DNA of 64,000 bases from Actinocatenispora rupis (GCF_016861975.1 NZ_BOMB01000023.1:186001-250000); one strand, 5' to 3'; counted from the stretch's first letter, positions 17,879 through 27,226 are shown. Notes: generated by a model from the letters alone, not told the origin. Program-made: numbers and translations.

Positions 17879-17912
17879 GCGTCCGGGCCGGGCGGTGACC
17901 CGGCCCGGACGC
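17879..17912 (+). terminator. Hairpin terminator of the rpsF-rplI operon
   Basis: Perfect 14-bp stem (GCGTCCGGGCCGGG at 17879-17892, complement at 17899-17912) with a 6-nt loop, 28 bp after rplI. Confidence 0.8.
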
Positions 17913-18056
17913 CGCGGGTGGTTCAACACTTCGCGGGACTCCGCCGCTGTTCCATCCGGCTCGGGCTGACTAGGCTCCGGGTGGATGCACCACCAACCAA
18001 CCAAGTGGGTACGGACCGGTCACCCCCGACGTTCCGGGCCCCACGAGGGGACCGTC

Positions 18057-18881
18057 ATGCGCCGCATGATCGCCGCCGCCGCGGTGTGTGCCGCCGGCCT
18101 GGCGTTGACCGGCTGCAAGGGATCGGCGCCGAGTTCCGCCCCGACTCCCGGCCCGGCGGCCACGAGCGCCCAGCCCGGACCGACCACCGGCCGGGCGCAG
18201 ACCCGGCAGGCCACCGCCACGCTCGCCGCGGCCGTCCGCAAGCTTGGTACGACGAGCTTCCAGTTCGACGGCGGGTCCGGCATCGCCCGGGTCACCGGCG
18301 CGTACGACCCGGTCCACCGCACCGGGACGTTCGACGGGTCGTTCGGCATCGGTGCCGGCCAGGCCCTGGTCATCGGCACGACGCTGTACGTCAAGGGTGT
18401 CGCCGAGGATCCCGACGTGTGGCTGCGCATCGACACCACCCGGCTGGCGCCCGGCAACGTGCTGTCCGAGGCGACCGACCCGACCGTACCGACGGGGTAT
18501 CTGGCGCTCGTCGAGTCCGCGCGCCGCACCGGACCCGGGCAGTACGCGGGGAGTGTCGACGTGGCGAAGCTGACCCGCGCCGCGCGGTCCGACCGTGGCG
18601 CGCAGGAACTGTTGACGCTGCTCGGAAACGACCCGGACAAGGCCACGTTCGAGGCGACCGTGGACGGCGCGGGACGGCTGACCGAGCTGTCCGTCACGGT
18701 GACGCCGAAGGGCAGCACCGCGACGACCACCGTGACCACCCGGTACCACGACTTCGGTACGCCGGTGCGCGTCAGCGCGCCGCCCGCCGGCACGGTGCGC
18801 GACGCGCCGCAGCAGCTCTACACGGTGCTCGCGCCGACGCCCGGGTCGTCCGGCAGCCCGTCGCCCAGCGCCAGCAGGTGA
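18057..18881 (+). CDS. LppX/LprG-like lipoprotein
   Basis: A 274-residue lipoprotein. The signal peptide ends in a lipobox (LALTGC), giving an acylated Cys near residue 19, then comes a Pro/Ser/Thr linker. The body (about 50-255) has a beta-rich pattern with YDPVHRTGTFDGSFGIG and TLYVKGVAEDPDVWLRID, resembling the LppX/LprAFG fold that binds lipids in mycobacteria and relatives. Role probably envelope lipid handling, by family only. ATG 18057 follows GAGGGG. Stands alone, convergent with the dehydrogenase gene. Confidence 0.75.
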   Translation: MRRMIAAAAVCAAGLALTGCKGSAPSSAPTPGPAATSAQPGPTTGRAQTRQATATLAAAVRKLGTTSFQFDGGSGIARVTGAYDPVHRTGTFDGSFGIGAGQALVIGTTLYVKGVAEDPDVWLRIDTTRLAPGNVLSEATDPTVPTGYLALVESARRTGPGQYAGSVDVAKLTRAARSDRGAQELLTLLGNDPDKATFEATVDGAGRLTELSVTVTPKGSTATTTVTTRYHDFGTPVRVSAPPAGTVRDAPQQLYTVLAPTPGSSGSPSPSASR

Positions 18882-18909
18882 GCCGGCGCCGGGCGCGCAC
18901 GGTGCTCCG

Positions 18910-19905
18910 TCAGGCGTTCGCCTTCAGGTACGACGCCACGGCCTCGGCGGCGAGCCGCGCCGCACGCTCCGCCGTCTGTACGGTCGCCCCCGCCAGGTGC
19001 GGCGTCAGCACCGTACGCGGGGCGGAGAGCAGGCGGGAGTCGGTGGCGACCGGCTCCGTCTCGTACACGTCGAAGGCGGCCGCGCCCAACTGGCCGCTCT
19101 CCAACGCGTCCACCACCGCGTCGTAGTCCACCAGGCCGCCGCGCGCCGTGTTCACCAGCGTCGCGCCGCGCGGCATCCGCGCCAACTCCGCCGCACCGAT
19201 CATGCCGCGCGTCTCGTCCGTGAGACGCGCGTGCAGGCTCACCGCCGTCGACCGTGACAACAACTCCGGCAGCGGCACCGACGTCTCCGCCGGATCCGTC
19301 AAGTACGGGTCGTGCACCAGCACCTCGGCGTCGAACGCGCGCAGGATCCGCGCCACCCGACTGCCGATCGCGCCGTACCCGACCAGGCCGACCGTCGCGC
19401 CGCCCAGCTCCGTACCGCACTCGGACAGCGCGTAGAGATCGCTGCGCCACTCGCCCGCGCGTACCGAGGCGTGACGGGCCGGGAGCTGACGGAGCGCCGC
19501 CAGCAGCAGCGCCACCGCATGCTCCGCCGCCGCCACCGCGTTACGACCCGGCGTGGTGCGAACCTCGATGCCGCGCTCCGCGGCCGCCGCCACGTTGACG
19601 TTCACCGGGCCGCCGCGGCAGCACACGATCAACTTGAGCGAGTCCGCGGCGGCCAGTACGCGGGACGTGAACGGGGCCATCTGCGTGATCGCCACCTCCA
19701 CCCCCGACAACGCCGCGATCAGCTCGTCCTCGTCCCCGGACGCCTCGTCCACCTCCGCGATCGGACCATACGGCTCGTACGGCCAGGGCAGCGTGAGCAC
19801 CGACGGCGTGACCGCGTCGGGGCCCAGCTCGGCCCGCAGCGCATCGAGTACCAGGGCGTCGGTGACGAAGTGGTCCCCGGCGATCAGTACCTGGGTCGGA
19901 CTCAC
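18910..19905 (-). CDS. D-isomer-specific 2-hydroxyacid dehydrogenase family protein
   Basis: A 331-residue NAD-dependent oxidoreductase. The Rossmann motif GLVGYGAIGSRVARIL, the catalytic Arg in NTARGGLVD, a Glu in DVYETEP and a His in TPHLAGAT define the SerA/PdxB-like family. Likely reduces or oxidises a sugar-derived 2-keto or 2-hydroxy acid. GTG 19905 has AGAGGAG about 8 nt upstream. It lies downstream of the DeoR/phosphatase/FGGY-kinase genes on the same strand but is separated from them by an inserted AT-rich inverted-repeat element, so co-transcription is uncertain. Confidence 0.88.
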   Translation of the reverse strand: MSPTQVLIAGDHFVTDALVLDALRAELGPDAVTPSVLTLPWPYEPYGPIAEVDEASGDEDELIAALSGVEVAITQMAPFTSRVLAAADSLKLIVCCRGGPVNVNVAAAAERGIEVRTTPGRNAVAAAEHAVALLLAALRQLPARHASVRAGEWRSDLYALSECGTELGGATVGLVGYGAIGSRVARILRAFDAEVLVHDPYLTDPAETSVPLPELLSRSTAVSLHARLTDETRGMIGAAELARMPRGATLVNTARGGLVDYDAVVDALESGQLGAAAFDVYETEPVATDSRLLSAPRTVLTPHLAGATVQTAERAARLAAEAVASYLKANA

Positions 19906-19934
19906 GGACTGCTCCTCTCGCATTTTGGGACGCA

Positions 19935-20007
19935 CTATCGATTGTTCGATTGTTCAACTGTCCAATTGTTGAACAGTTGAACAAAGCGACAATTGAACAA
20001 TCGATAG
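19935..20007. repeat. AT-rich inverted-repeat element, copy A
   Basis: A 73-bp element with 13-bp perfect terminal inverted repeats (CTATCGATTGTTC and its complement) and a nested inner dyad (GTTCAACTGT / ACAGTTGAAC). It is far more AT-rich than the genome. Its reverse complement, including the flanking GTTGATCTTG, matches copy B at 38492-38572. It lies between the DeoR and dehydrogenase genes. Confidence 0.85.
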
Positions 20008-20015
20008 GCACAAGA

Positions 20016-20795
20016 TCAACTCGCTACCTCGTAGCGCGCGCCGTGCTCGGCCAGGTCGGCCAGTTCGGCTTCGGTGGCCTGGTCGTCGGTGATGATCCGG
20101 TCGAAGTCGGTGACGTGCGCGTGCCGGTGCAGGGCGACGCGCCGCAGCTTCGTGTGGTCGACCATCAGTACGGAGCGCTGCGCTGAGCGCATCATGGCGC
20201 GCTTGACCAGTACGATCTCCTGCTCCTGGTGGTACGCGTACTCGCCGGAGACCGCCGACGTGGAGGCGAAGAGGACGTCGACCCGTACGGATTCGATGGC
20301 TTCGATGCAGGGCACGCCGAGGAACGAGTCGTGGGTCGGGTAGTACTCGCCGCCGAGGGAGATGAGCCGGATCCCGGGGTTGGTGGTGAGCAGCTTGATG
20401 GTCTCCAGGAAGTTGGTGACCACGGTGAGCGGCGTGATGTCGGTGAGCAGGCGCGCGAGTTCGAGGGTGGTGGTGGAGTCGTCGAGCATGATCGCCATGC
20501 CGGGTTCGACGAGGTCGCGGGCGTGCCGGGCGAGTGCCTGCTTTTCCTGGTGGGCGGCACGCATCCGGTACGCGACGTTGCTTTCGAAGACGCTGGACGG
20601 TTGGGAGCTGACTCCGCCGCGGAACTTGCGTACGACGCCTTGGCGTTCGAGTTCGTCGAGGTCGCGGTGGATGGTCATGAGGCTGACGTGGAACATCTCG
20701 GCCAGGTCGGCGGCCGAGACGGAGCCGTGTGCCAGGACGTGTTCGGCGATCTCGGACTGCCGTTGGGCTGGCCGGCTCCGCTCATCTGTGGTCAT
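20016..20795 (-). CDS. DeoR family transcriptional regulator
   Basis: A 259-residue repressor. The N-terminal DeoR helix-turn-helix (EIAEHVLAHGSVSAADLAEM, then HRDLDELERQGVVRKFRGG) precedes a DeoR C-terminal sensor domain of the ribose-5-phosphate-isomerase-like fold (MLDDSTTTLELA and SLGGEYYPTHDSFLG). Such proteins sense phosphorylated sugars. Third gene of the kinase/phosphatase operon, so it probably controls that operon. The stop is only 8 bp from the AT-rich repeat element, which may have inserted at the operon's end. Confidence 0.93.
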   Translation of the reverse strand: MTTDERSRPAQRQSEIAEHVLAHGSVSAADLAEMFHVSLMTIHRDLDELERQGVVRKFRGGVSSQPSSVFESNVAYRMRAAHQEKQALARHARDLVEPGMAIMLDDSTTTLELARLLTDITPLTVVTNFLETIKLLTTNPGIRLISLGGEYYPTHDSFLGVPCIEAIESVRVDVLFASTSAVSGEYAYHQEQEIVLVKRAMMRSAQRSVLMVDHTKLRRVALHRHAHVTDFDRIITDDQATEAELADLAEHGARYEVAS

Positions 20796-20813
20796 GGCTT
20801 CCTCGCTGCCGGG

Positions 20814-21437
20814 TCACGGTTCGGGTCGGTACGGCACGGGCGGCACGTTGAACGCCGCCAGGGCAATGTTTCCCGGTCGTACCAGAAAGGTGGTGAGCGA
20901 GGTGGGAACCAGGTCGGGCAGCAGGGCTCGGTACCTGCTCAGCGGCGCGCCCATCACGTCGGTGACGAGCAGCCGGATCAGGGTGGAGTGTGCGACGGCG
21001 AGGATGGTGCCGTCGGGGTCGGCGGCGACGAGGTCGGCGAGTCCGGCGCGGGCCCGGCGTACCGCGTCGGCGGGGTGTTCGCCGTCGGGGAAGTGGTGGG
21101 TGACGGGGTCGCGGAGGAACGCGTCGACGGCGTCGGGGTGGCTGGCGCGCAGTTCGTCGAGGGTGTGGCCTTCGGCGATGCCGAAGTGCAGTTCGCGCAG
21201 CCGCGGTTCGACGGTGGGGGTGAGGCCGACGGCGGCGGCGACCGGCCGGACGGTCTGTCGGGTACGTCGCAGGTCGGTGCAGGCGAGGCTGGTGATCCCG
21301 GCGGTACTGGCCCATTCGGCGAGCCGGGCGGCCTGCCCGGTGCCGACGTCGTCGATGTCGATGTCGCTGGATCCGGTGTACCGGTTGGGCGAGTGCCATC
21401 CGGTACGCCCGTGGCGGGCGAGGACGACGGTGGTCAC
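20814..21437 (-). CDS. Histidine phosphatase (phosphoglycerate mutase-like)
   Basis: A 207-residue protein with the catalytic RHG motif near the N-terminus (VVLARHGRTGWHS), the Glu in ELHFGIAEG and the second His in LAVAHSTLIRLL. It probably dephosphorylates a small sugar phosphate rather than working in glycolysis, given its place between an FGGY kinase and a DeoR regulator. Its GTG start overlaps the kinase stop by 4 bp, giving translational coupling. Confidence 0.9.
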   Translation of the reverse strand: MTTVVLARHGRTGWHSPNRYTGSSDIDIDDVGTGQAARLAEWASTAGITSLACTDLRRTRQTVRPVAAAVGLTPTVEPRLRELHFGIAEGHTLDELRASHPDAVDAFLRDPVTHHFPDGEHPADAVRRARAGLADLVAADPDGTILAVAHSTLIRLLVTDVMGAPLSRYRALLPDLVPTSLTTFLVRPGNIALAAFNVPPVPYRPEP

Positions 21438-22948
21438 GCGGACACCTCCGCGTCGCGGAGCGCGGCGTCGGCGAGGGTGCCGTCGATGGAGCCGCGCCGC
21501 GCGAGTTCCCGCACGAATCCCGCGTACGCACCGGCGAAGCGTTCGGGTCCGCCGTCCCGCGGCGTGACCTCGACGTACGGCCGGGCCATGTGCGCGGCGG
21601 TCGCGGCGACGGAACCGGTGCCGGCGGCGGCCAGTACCGCCATTCCCACGGCGGGTTCCGCCCCGTCGGGTACCCGGAGCGGCCGGCCGAGTACGTCGGC
21701 ACGCAGCTGGTTCCAGTACGTGCTGCGCGCGCCGCCGCCGGTGAGCGTGATCGGCCCGTCGGTGCGCGCGCCGAGCGCACGCAGGTACGCGTAGGAGAGC
21801 CGTTCGACGAACGCGACGCCTTGCAGCAGCGCGGCGTACCGGTCGGCGTCGTCGGCGAGGTCACCGACGACGAACGGCTCCGCGGCCGGGTCGACGAACG
21901 GGAACCGCTCCCCCGGCACCGCGATCGGGTAGCTGAGCGCGCCGGCCGGCTCGTACCGCCGGGCCCGGTCGGCGAGCGCGTCCAACTCCGCGTGCCCCAG
22001 CCCCGGGTACGCCGCGGCGATCGCACCCGCGCCGGCACTCGACGCGCCGCCGGGCAGCCACCCGCCGTCGGGGTGCCGGTGCGAGTACACGGCGCCGCCG
22101 GGGTCGGTGAGGCGCTGCGCGGTGACGCCCTTGAGTACGAGGGTGGTGCCGAGCACGGCGTTCCAGGCGCCTTCGGTGAGCGCACCGGCGGCGAGCTGCG
22201 CGGCACACCCGTCGGTCATGCCGGCGCGGACCGGAATCCCCACCGGCAGCCCCGTGTACTCGGCGGCTTCGGCGCTCAGCACGCCGAGGTCCGTCCCCGG
22301 CCGTACGACCGCGGGCAGCAGCGAACCCGGTACGTCGAGCCGGTCGAGTACGGCGGTGGGCCAGTCGCCGGCGTCCAGGTCGTACCCGGTCTTGAGGGCG
22401 TGGCTCCAGTCGGTGGCGACCGGTCCGCCGGTGAGCCGCGCGGCGAGGTGGTCGGCCTGGTGCGCGAACCGCAGCCGGCCGGCCGCCGCGTCCGCGCGCA
22501 GCGTGGCGTCGTGCCGCAGCAGCCACACCAGCTTGGGCAGCGCCCACGTCCGCTGCATCGCGTACCCGAGGGTGGCCCAGAGCCCGTCGCCGGCGTCGAG
22601 CACGTCGCGGACCTCGTCGCCGGCCCGGGCGTCGTCGTACATGAGGGCGGTGGTGCGGGGGTGGCCGTCGCGGTCGGTCAGCAGGAACGTGCCGGACGTG
22701 CTGTCTATGGCGAGGCCGCGCACCGGGGCACCGCCGGCCGGTACCGCCGCGCGGCAGGCGTCGCCGAGCGCGCGCCACCAGGACTCGGGGTCCTGCTCGT
22801 GCCGGCCGTCGGCGCGGCTGCTGGTCAGCGGTGCGCTGCCGGTGCCGCGGGTGGTGCCGGTGCCGTCGACCAGCGTGACCCGCACGCTCTGCGTGCCGAC
22901 GTCGACGCCGGCCCAGAGGCCGTCCGGGCCCGTCTGCGTGTCGCCCAT
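21434..22948 (-). CDS. FGGY-family carbohydrate kinase
   Basis: A 504-residue ATP-dependent sugar kinase. The N-terminal domain begins GLWAGVDVGTQSVRVTLVDG with the phosphate-binding loop; the second domain has LTGGGARSTYWNQLRADVLG with the ATP-binding glycines. The closest named relatives are xylulokinase and LsrK-type kinases, but the substrate cannot be fixed. ATG 22948 has GGAGG 10 nt upstream. First gene of the operon kinase, phosphatase, DeoR; no sugar transporter lies next to it. Confidence 0.92.
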   Translation of the reverse strand: MGDTQTGPDGLWAGVDVGTQSVRVTLVDGTGTTRGTGSAPLTSSRADGRHEQDPESWWRALGDACRAAVPAGGAPVRGLAIDSTSGTFLLTDRDGHPRTTALMYDDARAGDEVRDVLDAGDGLWATLGYAMQRTWALPKLVWLLRHDATLRADAAAGRLRFAHQADHLAARLTGGPVATDWSHALKTGYDLDAGDWPTAVLDRLDVPGSLLPAVVRPGTDLGVLSAEAAEYTGLPVGIPVRAGMTDGCAAQLAAGALTEGAWNAVLGTTLVLKGVTAQRLTDPGGAVYSHRHPDGGWLPGGASSAGAGAIAAAYPGLGHAELDALADRARRYEPAGALSYPIAVPGERFPFVDPAAEPFVVGDLADDADRYAALLQGVAFVERLSYAYLRALGARTDGPITLTGGGARSTYWNQLRADVLGRPLRVPDGAEPAVGMAVLAAAGTGSVAATAAHMARPYVEVTPRDGGPERFAGAYAGFVRELARRGSIDGTLADAALRDAEVSA

Positions 22949-23075
22949 CGGTACGGCGCCTCCGCCTCGACGTTCATGCGATTGACGATGTGAACTTAAC
23001 ACAGATCAATGCAAACAAGAGGTGAAGATATGGGCCGCTGGTCGCAGCCGCCCTCGTCGGTATAGCGTTTCTGAT

Positions 23076-23822
23076 ATGCGTACCGCCGTCCTCGCGGACA
23101 TCCACGGAAACCTGCCCGCCCTCGACGCCGTCCTCGCCGAGATCGACCGCGAGGGTATCGACCGCATCGTGCTCAACGGCGACATCGCCACCGGCCCGAT
23201 GCCCGCCGAGACCCTCGACCGCCTCGCCGACCTCGGCGACCGCGCCGTCTGGGTACACGGCAACGCCGAGCGCGAACTCGTCGCGGCGTACGACGGGCGG
23301 CTCGACCCGACCCTGCCGGACCTCGTACGACTGCCCACCGAGTACGGGGCGGGTCGGCTCGACCGGCGGCACCGCGACCTCATCGACGGGCTGCCGCTGA
23401 CGGTCGACCTGGACGTCGACGGGCTCGGCCGGGTCACGTTCTGCCACGCCACCGGGCGCAGCGACACCGAGATGCTGCTCGTCGACTCGCCGATGGAGAA
23501 GTACCGGGCGGCGTTCGACGGGCGGACCGCGCCGACCGTGGTGCTCGGGCACACGCACATGCCGTTCGACCGGCTCGCCGACCGGCGCCGCTTCGTCAAC
23601 CCCGGCAGCGTCGGCATGCCGTACGGCGGGACCGGTGCGTACTGGGTGGTGCTCGGGCCCACCGTCGTCCTGCGCCACACCCCGTACGACACGGAGCGGG
23701 CGGCGGCGCAGCTGCTCGCCGCCGCCCCCGAGTACCCCGGCATCGAGGACTTCGTCCGGGAGAACGTGCGCGCGACCCCGTCCGACGCGGAGGCGCTGGA
23801 GGTGTTCACCGCGTTGGCCTGA
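23076..23822 (+). CDS. Metallophosphoesterase (YfcE/MJ0936-like)
   Basis: A 248-residue phosphoesterase with the dinuclear metal motifs in order: LADIHGN (DxH), NGDIATG (GD), GNAE (GNx), then VLGHTHMP (GHTH) and a final NPGSVG segment. Small stand-alone enzymes of this kind hydrolyse phosphodiesters such as nucleotides; the substrate is unknown. ATG 23076 gives the family start MRTAVLADIHGN. Divergent from the FGGY kinase operon; its 3' end overlaps the convergent vWA gene by 17 bp. Confidence 0.9.
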   Translation: MRTAVLADIHGNLPALDAVLAEIDREGIDRIVLNGDIATGPMPAETLDRLADLGDRAVWVHGNAERELVAAYDGRLDPTLPDLVRLPTEYGAGRLDRRHRDLIDGLPLTVDLDVDGLGRVTFCHATGRSDTEMLLVDSPMEKYRAAFDGRTAPTVVLGHTHMPFDRLADRRRFVNPGSVGMPYGGTGAYWVVLGPTVVLRHTPYDTERAAAQLLAAAPEYPGIEDFVRENVRATPSDAEALEVFTALA

Positions 23823-25287
23823 GCCGCGCCGCGGTACGGATCAGCCCGGCCAGTTCGCGCAGGTCGGCGTCCTCGGTCGACCGGGCCACGGCGGCCACGG
23901 TGTCCGCGAGCCGGTCCGGCCGTACGCCCTCGGCGTAGCGGCCGTTGCGCAGCCACTCGGCGAACGCGGCGACCGCCTGGTCCGCCCGCAACCGCGGCGC
24001 CGCGTCCGCCAACGGACCGTCCACATCGGACACCGACACCGTACGCGCGGCCTCCCTCGCCCGGCCCGAACCCGGGTCCTGCCACCGCACCCGCGCCTCG
24101 GCCAGCCGGCCGGACGCTCCCCGCGCCAGCGTCACCTCGTACAGCGCGGTCACGCTGTGGCCCGGACCGACCCAGCCGCCGTCGACCGCGTCGTTCCGGA
24201 AGTCGTTCGCGGCCAGCCGCCGGTCGTCGAACCCGATCAGCCGGTACTGCCGCACCTGCTTCGGATCGAACGTGACCTGCGCCTTCGCCGCCCGCGCCCG
24301 TACCTCCAGGTTCGCCGGGAGCTGGGTGGTGAACACGCGACGGGCGTTGGCGCGGTCCCCGACGTACACCGCCATGCCGTGGCCGTGGTCGGCGAGCTGC
24401 TCCATCAGCGCGTCGCCGTAGTCGCCGCCGACCCCCACGCACAGCAGCGTGATCCCGTCGCCCGCCTGCTCCGACACCTTCCGCAGGATCGTCCTCGAAT
24501 CGGTGTCGCCCTGGTTGGCCAGCCCGTCCGACAGCAGGACCACCCGGTTCGTCTCCCCCGACCGGTACCCCTCGCGCGCCACCCGGTACGCCGTCTCCAC
24601 CCCGCTGCCCAGGTTCGTACTGCCGTCCGCGGACAGGTCGTCGATCGCGCCGTCCAGCGCGTCCCGGTCCCGCGCCGGCGTCAACTCCCGCAACACCCTC
24701 GGCTCGTCCGCGTACGCCACGATCGCCACCCGGTCCGTCGGCCGCAACTGCCGTACGAGCGTGTGCAGCGCGTCCTTGACCAGGTCGAGCTTGCCCGTCT
24801 CGGCCATCGACCCCGACGTGTCGATCGCGAACGTCAGCGCCGCGTCCCGCCGCGACGCCGCATCCTCACCCCGGGTGCGCAGCCCGATCCGTACCAGCCG
24901 GGTGTCCGCCGCGGGCAGCCGCGCCCCGTCCGCGCTCACCGTGAACCCCGACCCGGCCGGCTCCGGGTAGTCCTGCCGGAACGCGTTCACGAACTCCTCC
25001 GGCCGTACGGTCGCCGCGGCCGGCAGCGCGCCCGCCCGCAACCGCTGCCGCGCGTACGAGTACGAGGCGGTGTCGACATCCAGGGCGAACGTCGACTTCG
25101 GCGTGGTCCGGGCGTCCACCGGCGGTGCCTCGGCCGGCGCCTCCGTCGCCGCACCCGTCGGGCCCGCCGGCCGTACGGGTTGCGCCGCGCCGCCGTTGCT
25201 CGACGAGTGCTGCGCGGCCGTACACCCGGCGAGCAGCGCCAGACCGGCCACTCCGGCCACGATCGTGACGCTCCGTCTGATCCGCAT
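23806..25287 (-). CDS. von Willebrand factor A domain lipoprotein (YfbK-like)
   Basis: A 493-residue protein. The signal peptide ends in the lipobox LLAGC, so it is membrane-anchored by lipid. A YfbK N-terminal domain (ALDVDTASYSYARQRLRAG) precedes a vWA domain with an intact MIDAS motif (AIDTSGSM) and TNLGSGVE, then a DUF3520-like C-terminus (LYEVTLARG). vWA domains bind protein ligands through a metal ion; this group's partners are unknown. ATG 25287 follows a good GGGAGG site. Convergent and overlapping with the metallophosphoesterase. Confidence 0.9.
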   Translation of the reverse strand: MRIRRSVTIVAGVAGLALLAGCTAAQHSSSNGGAAQPVRPAGPTGAATEAPAEAPPVDARTTPKSTFALDVDTASYSYARQRLRAGALPAAATVRPEEFVNAFRQDYPEPAGSGFTVSADGARLPAADTRLVRIGLRTRGEDAASRRDAALTFAIDTSGSMAETGKLDLVKDALHTLVRQLRPTDRVAIVAYADEPRVLRELTPARDRDALDGAIDDLSADGSTNLGSGVETAYRVAREGYRSGETNRVVLLSDGLANQGDTDSRTILRKVSEQAGDGITLLCVGVGGDYGDALMEQLADHGHGMAVYVGDRANARRVFTTQLPANLEVRARAAKAQVTFDPKQVRQYRLIGFDDRRLAANDFRNDAVDGGWVGPGHSVTALYEVTLARGASGRLAEARVRWQDPGSGRAREAARTVSVSDVDGPLADAAPRLRADQAVAAFAEWLRNGRYAEGVRPDRLADTVAAVARSTEDADLRELAGLIRTAARLRPTR

Positions 25288-25425
25288 CGGAACCTCCCTG
25301 CGTCGGTTCCCCCTCCGACGCGCCACGCCCCGGCCCGGATCCGTACGTGGCCGAGTCGTGGCCGTACCGCCATCACCCCGTGTCGGTACGGACAGTGACG
25401 GCCAATCCGGCATAGACTCGGCCGG

Positions 25426-27177
25426 GTGGCACGGGCGAACGACGTCGTGGCCGGCCTGCTCTCCGAGTACGCCGAGCTGCTGTCCATCACCGGCGGCGAC
25501 CGGTTCAAGATCCGGTCGTACGAGAAGGCCGCCCGCGCGGTCGGCGGTCACGCCACCGATCTGTCCACACTGGACGAAGCGGGCGTGCAGCAGATCCCCA
25601 ACGTCGGCAAGTCCATCGCCGGCAAGGTCGTCGAGGCGCAACGGACCGGCACGTTCCCGCAGCTGGAGGAGCTGCGCGCGAAGATCCCCGCCGGCGTCCT
25701 CGACCTCATGCGCATCCCCAACCTCGGCCCCGCCAAGGCCCTCACCGTGTACCGCGAGCTCGGCATCAGCTCCACCGACGAGCTGCTCGCCGCCGTCGAC
25801 GCCGGCCGGCTCCGCGAACTCAAGGGCTTCGGCGAACGTACCGAGGAAGTCATCCGTACCGGCATCGCGCTCGTCCGTGGCGGCGCCGGCCGCGTCCTCA
25901 TGGCCACCGCCCTCGAACTCGCCGAGTCCATCGTGGACAGACTCGCCCCGCTCGCCGACCGCTGCACGTACGCCGGGTCGCTGCGGCGCGGCAGGGAGAC
26001 CGTCGGCGACATCGACATCCTCGCCGCCTCCCCCGACTCCGGGCCGCTGATGGCCGCGTTCGTCGAGATGCCCGAGGTCGACAGCGTCCTCGTACGCGGC
26101 GACAAGAAGACCTCGATCCGCACCCGCGCCCATCCCACCGCGGCCTCCGCGGAGGGGAGTACGTCGGCCGGCCTCCAGGTCGACCTGCGCGTCGTCCCCG
26201 TCGAGGTCTGGGGCGCCGCCCTCCAGTACTTCACCGGATCCAAGGAACACAACGTCCGCACCCGCGAGATGGCCGTCCACGCCGGCCTCAAGCTCTCCGA
26301 GTACGGGCTGTTCGAGGCCGACACCGGCGAGCTGATCGTCGCCGCCACCGAGGAGGACGTGTACCGGCGGCTCGGCCTCGACTGGGTACCGCCGACGCTG
26401 CGCGAGGACCGCGGCGAGGTCACCGCCGCGCGTACCGGGGACCTGCCCGACCTCGTCACCGTCGAGTCGCTGCGCGGCGACCTCCACACCCACACCGACC
26501 TCACCGACGGCGTGTCCACGCTCGACGAGATGCTCACCGCGGCCGCCGCCCGCGGCTACGAGTACTACGCCGTCACCGACCACGCACCCGAACTCTTCAT
26601 GCAGCGCATGACCCTCGACAAGGCGCTCGCCCAACGCGCGCGGATCGAGGAGCTGCGCCGGACGTACCGGTCGATGCGGCTGCTGCACGGCACCGAACTG
26701 AACATCGCGCCCGACGGATCCGTCGACTGGCCCGAGGACGTGCTCGCCGAGTTCGACATCTGCGTCGCCAGCGTGCACAGCCACTTCACGCTGTCCCGCG
26801 ACGAACAGACCCGCCGGCTCATCCGCGCCTGCGAGAACCCGTACGTGCACGTCATCGGGCACCCCACCGGCCGGCTCATCGGCCGCCGCGAACCGATCGA
26901 CCTCGACCTGCCCGCGGTGTTCGACGCCGCCGCGCGTACCGGGACCGCGCTGGAGATCAACGGCGGGCCGGACCGGCTCGACCTCCGCGACGAACACATC
27001 CTGTGGGCGAAGGAGCGCGGCGTCACGTTCGTCATCGACTCCGACGCGCACGCCGTCCCGCAACTCGACTTCGTCCGGTACGCCACGCTCACCGCGCAAC
27101 GCGGCTGGCTCACCGCCGACCGCGTCCTCAACGCCTGGCCGTACGAGAAGGTCCTCGCGTTCCTCACCGCCACCTGA
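25426..27177 (+). CDS. polX: PolX-type DNA polymerase/3'-5' exonuclease with PHP domain
   Basis: A 583-residue two-domain enzyme. The N-terminal X-family polymerase (residues 1 to about 315) has helix-hairpin-helix motifs (IPNVGKSIAGKV and IPNLGPAKALTVY) and the nucleotidyl-transfer site GSLRRGRETVGDIDIL. The C-terminal PHP phosphoesterase (about 340-583) starts GDLHTHTDLTDGVSTLDEML and has metal ligands in TDHAPEL, ASVHSHF and DSDAHA. Bacterial PolX fills short gaps and has exonuclease activity in repair. The start is a GTG. Followed by the DnaA-box-rich intergenic region and dnaB. Confidence 0.95.
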   Translation: MARANDVVAGLLSEYAELLSITGGDRFKIRSYEKAARAVGGHATDLSTLDEAGVQQIPNVGKSIAGKVVEAQRTGTFPQLEELRAKIPAGVLDLMRIPNLGPAKALTVYRELGISSTDELLAAVDAGRLRELKGFGERTEEVIRTGIALVRGGAGRVLMATALELAESIVDRLAPLADRCTYAGSLRRGRETVGDIDILAASPDSGPLMAAFVEMPEVDSVLVRGDKKTSIRTRAHPTAASAEGSTSAGLQVDLRVVPVEVWGAALQYFTGSKEHNVRTREMAVHAGLKLSEYGLFEADTGELIVAATEEDVYRRLGLDWVPPTLREDRGEVTAARTGDLPDLVTVESLRGDLHTHTDLTDGVSTLDEMLTAAAARGYEYYAVTDHAPELFMQRMTLDKALAQRARIEELRRTYRSMRLLHGTELNIAPDGSVDWPEDVLAEFDICVASVHSHFTLSRDEQTRRLIRACENPYVHVIGHPTGRLIGRREPIDLDLPAVFDAAARTGTALEINGGPDRLDLRDEHILWAKERGVTFVIDSDAHAVPQLDFVRYATLTAQRGWLTADRVLNAWPYEKVLAFLTAT

Positions 27178-27226
27178 CCGTTCGGCGAGCGCTTTCCCTT
27201 ACGCCGGGCCCCGTGACCGTACGGGC

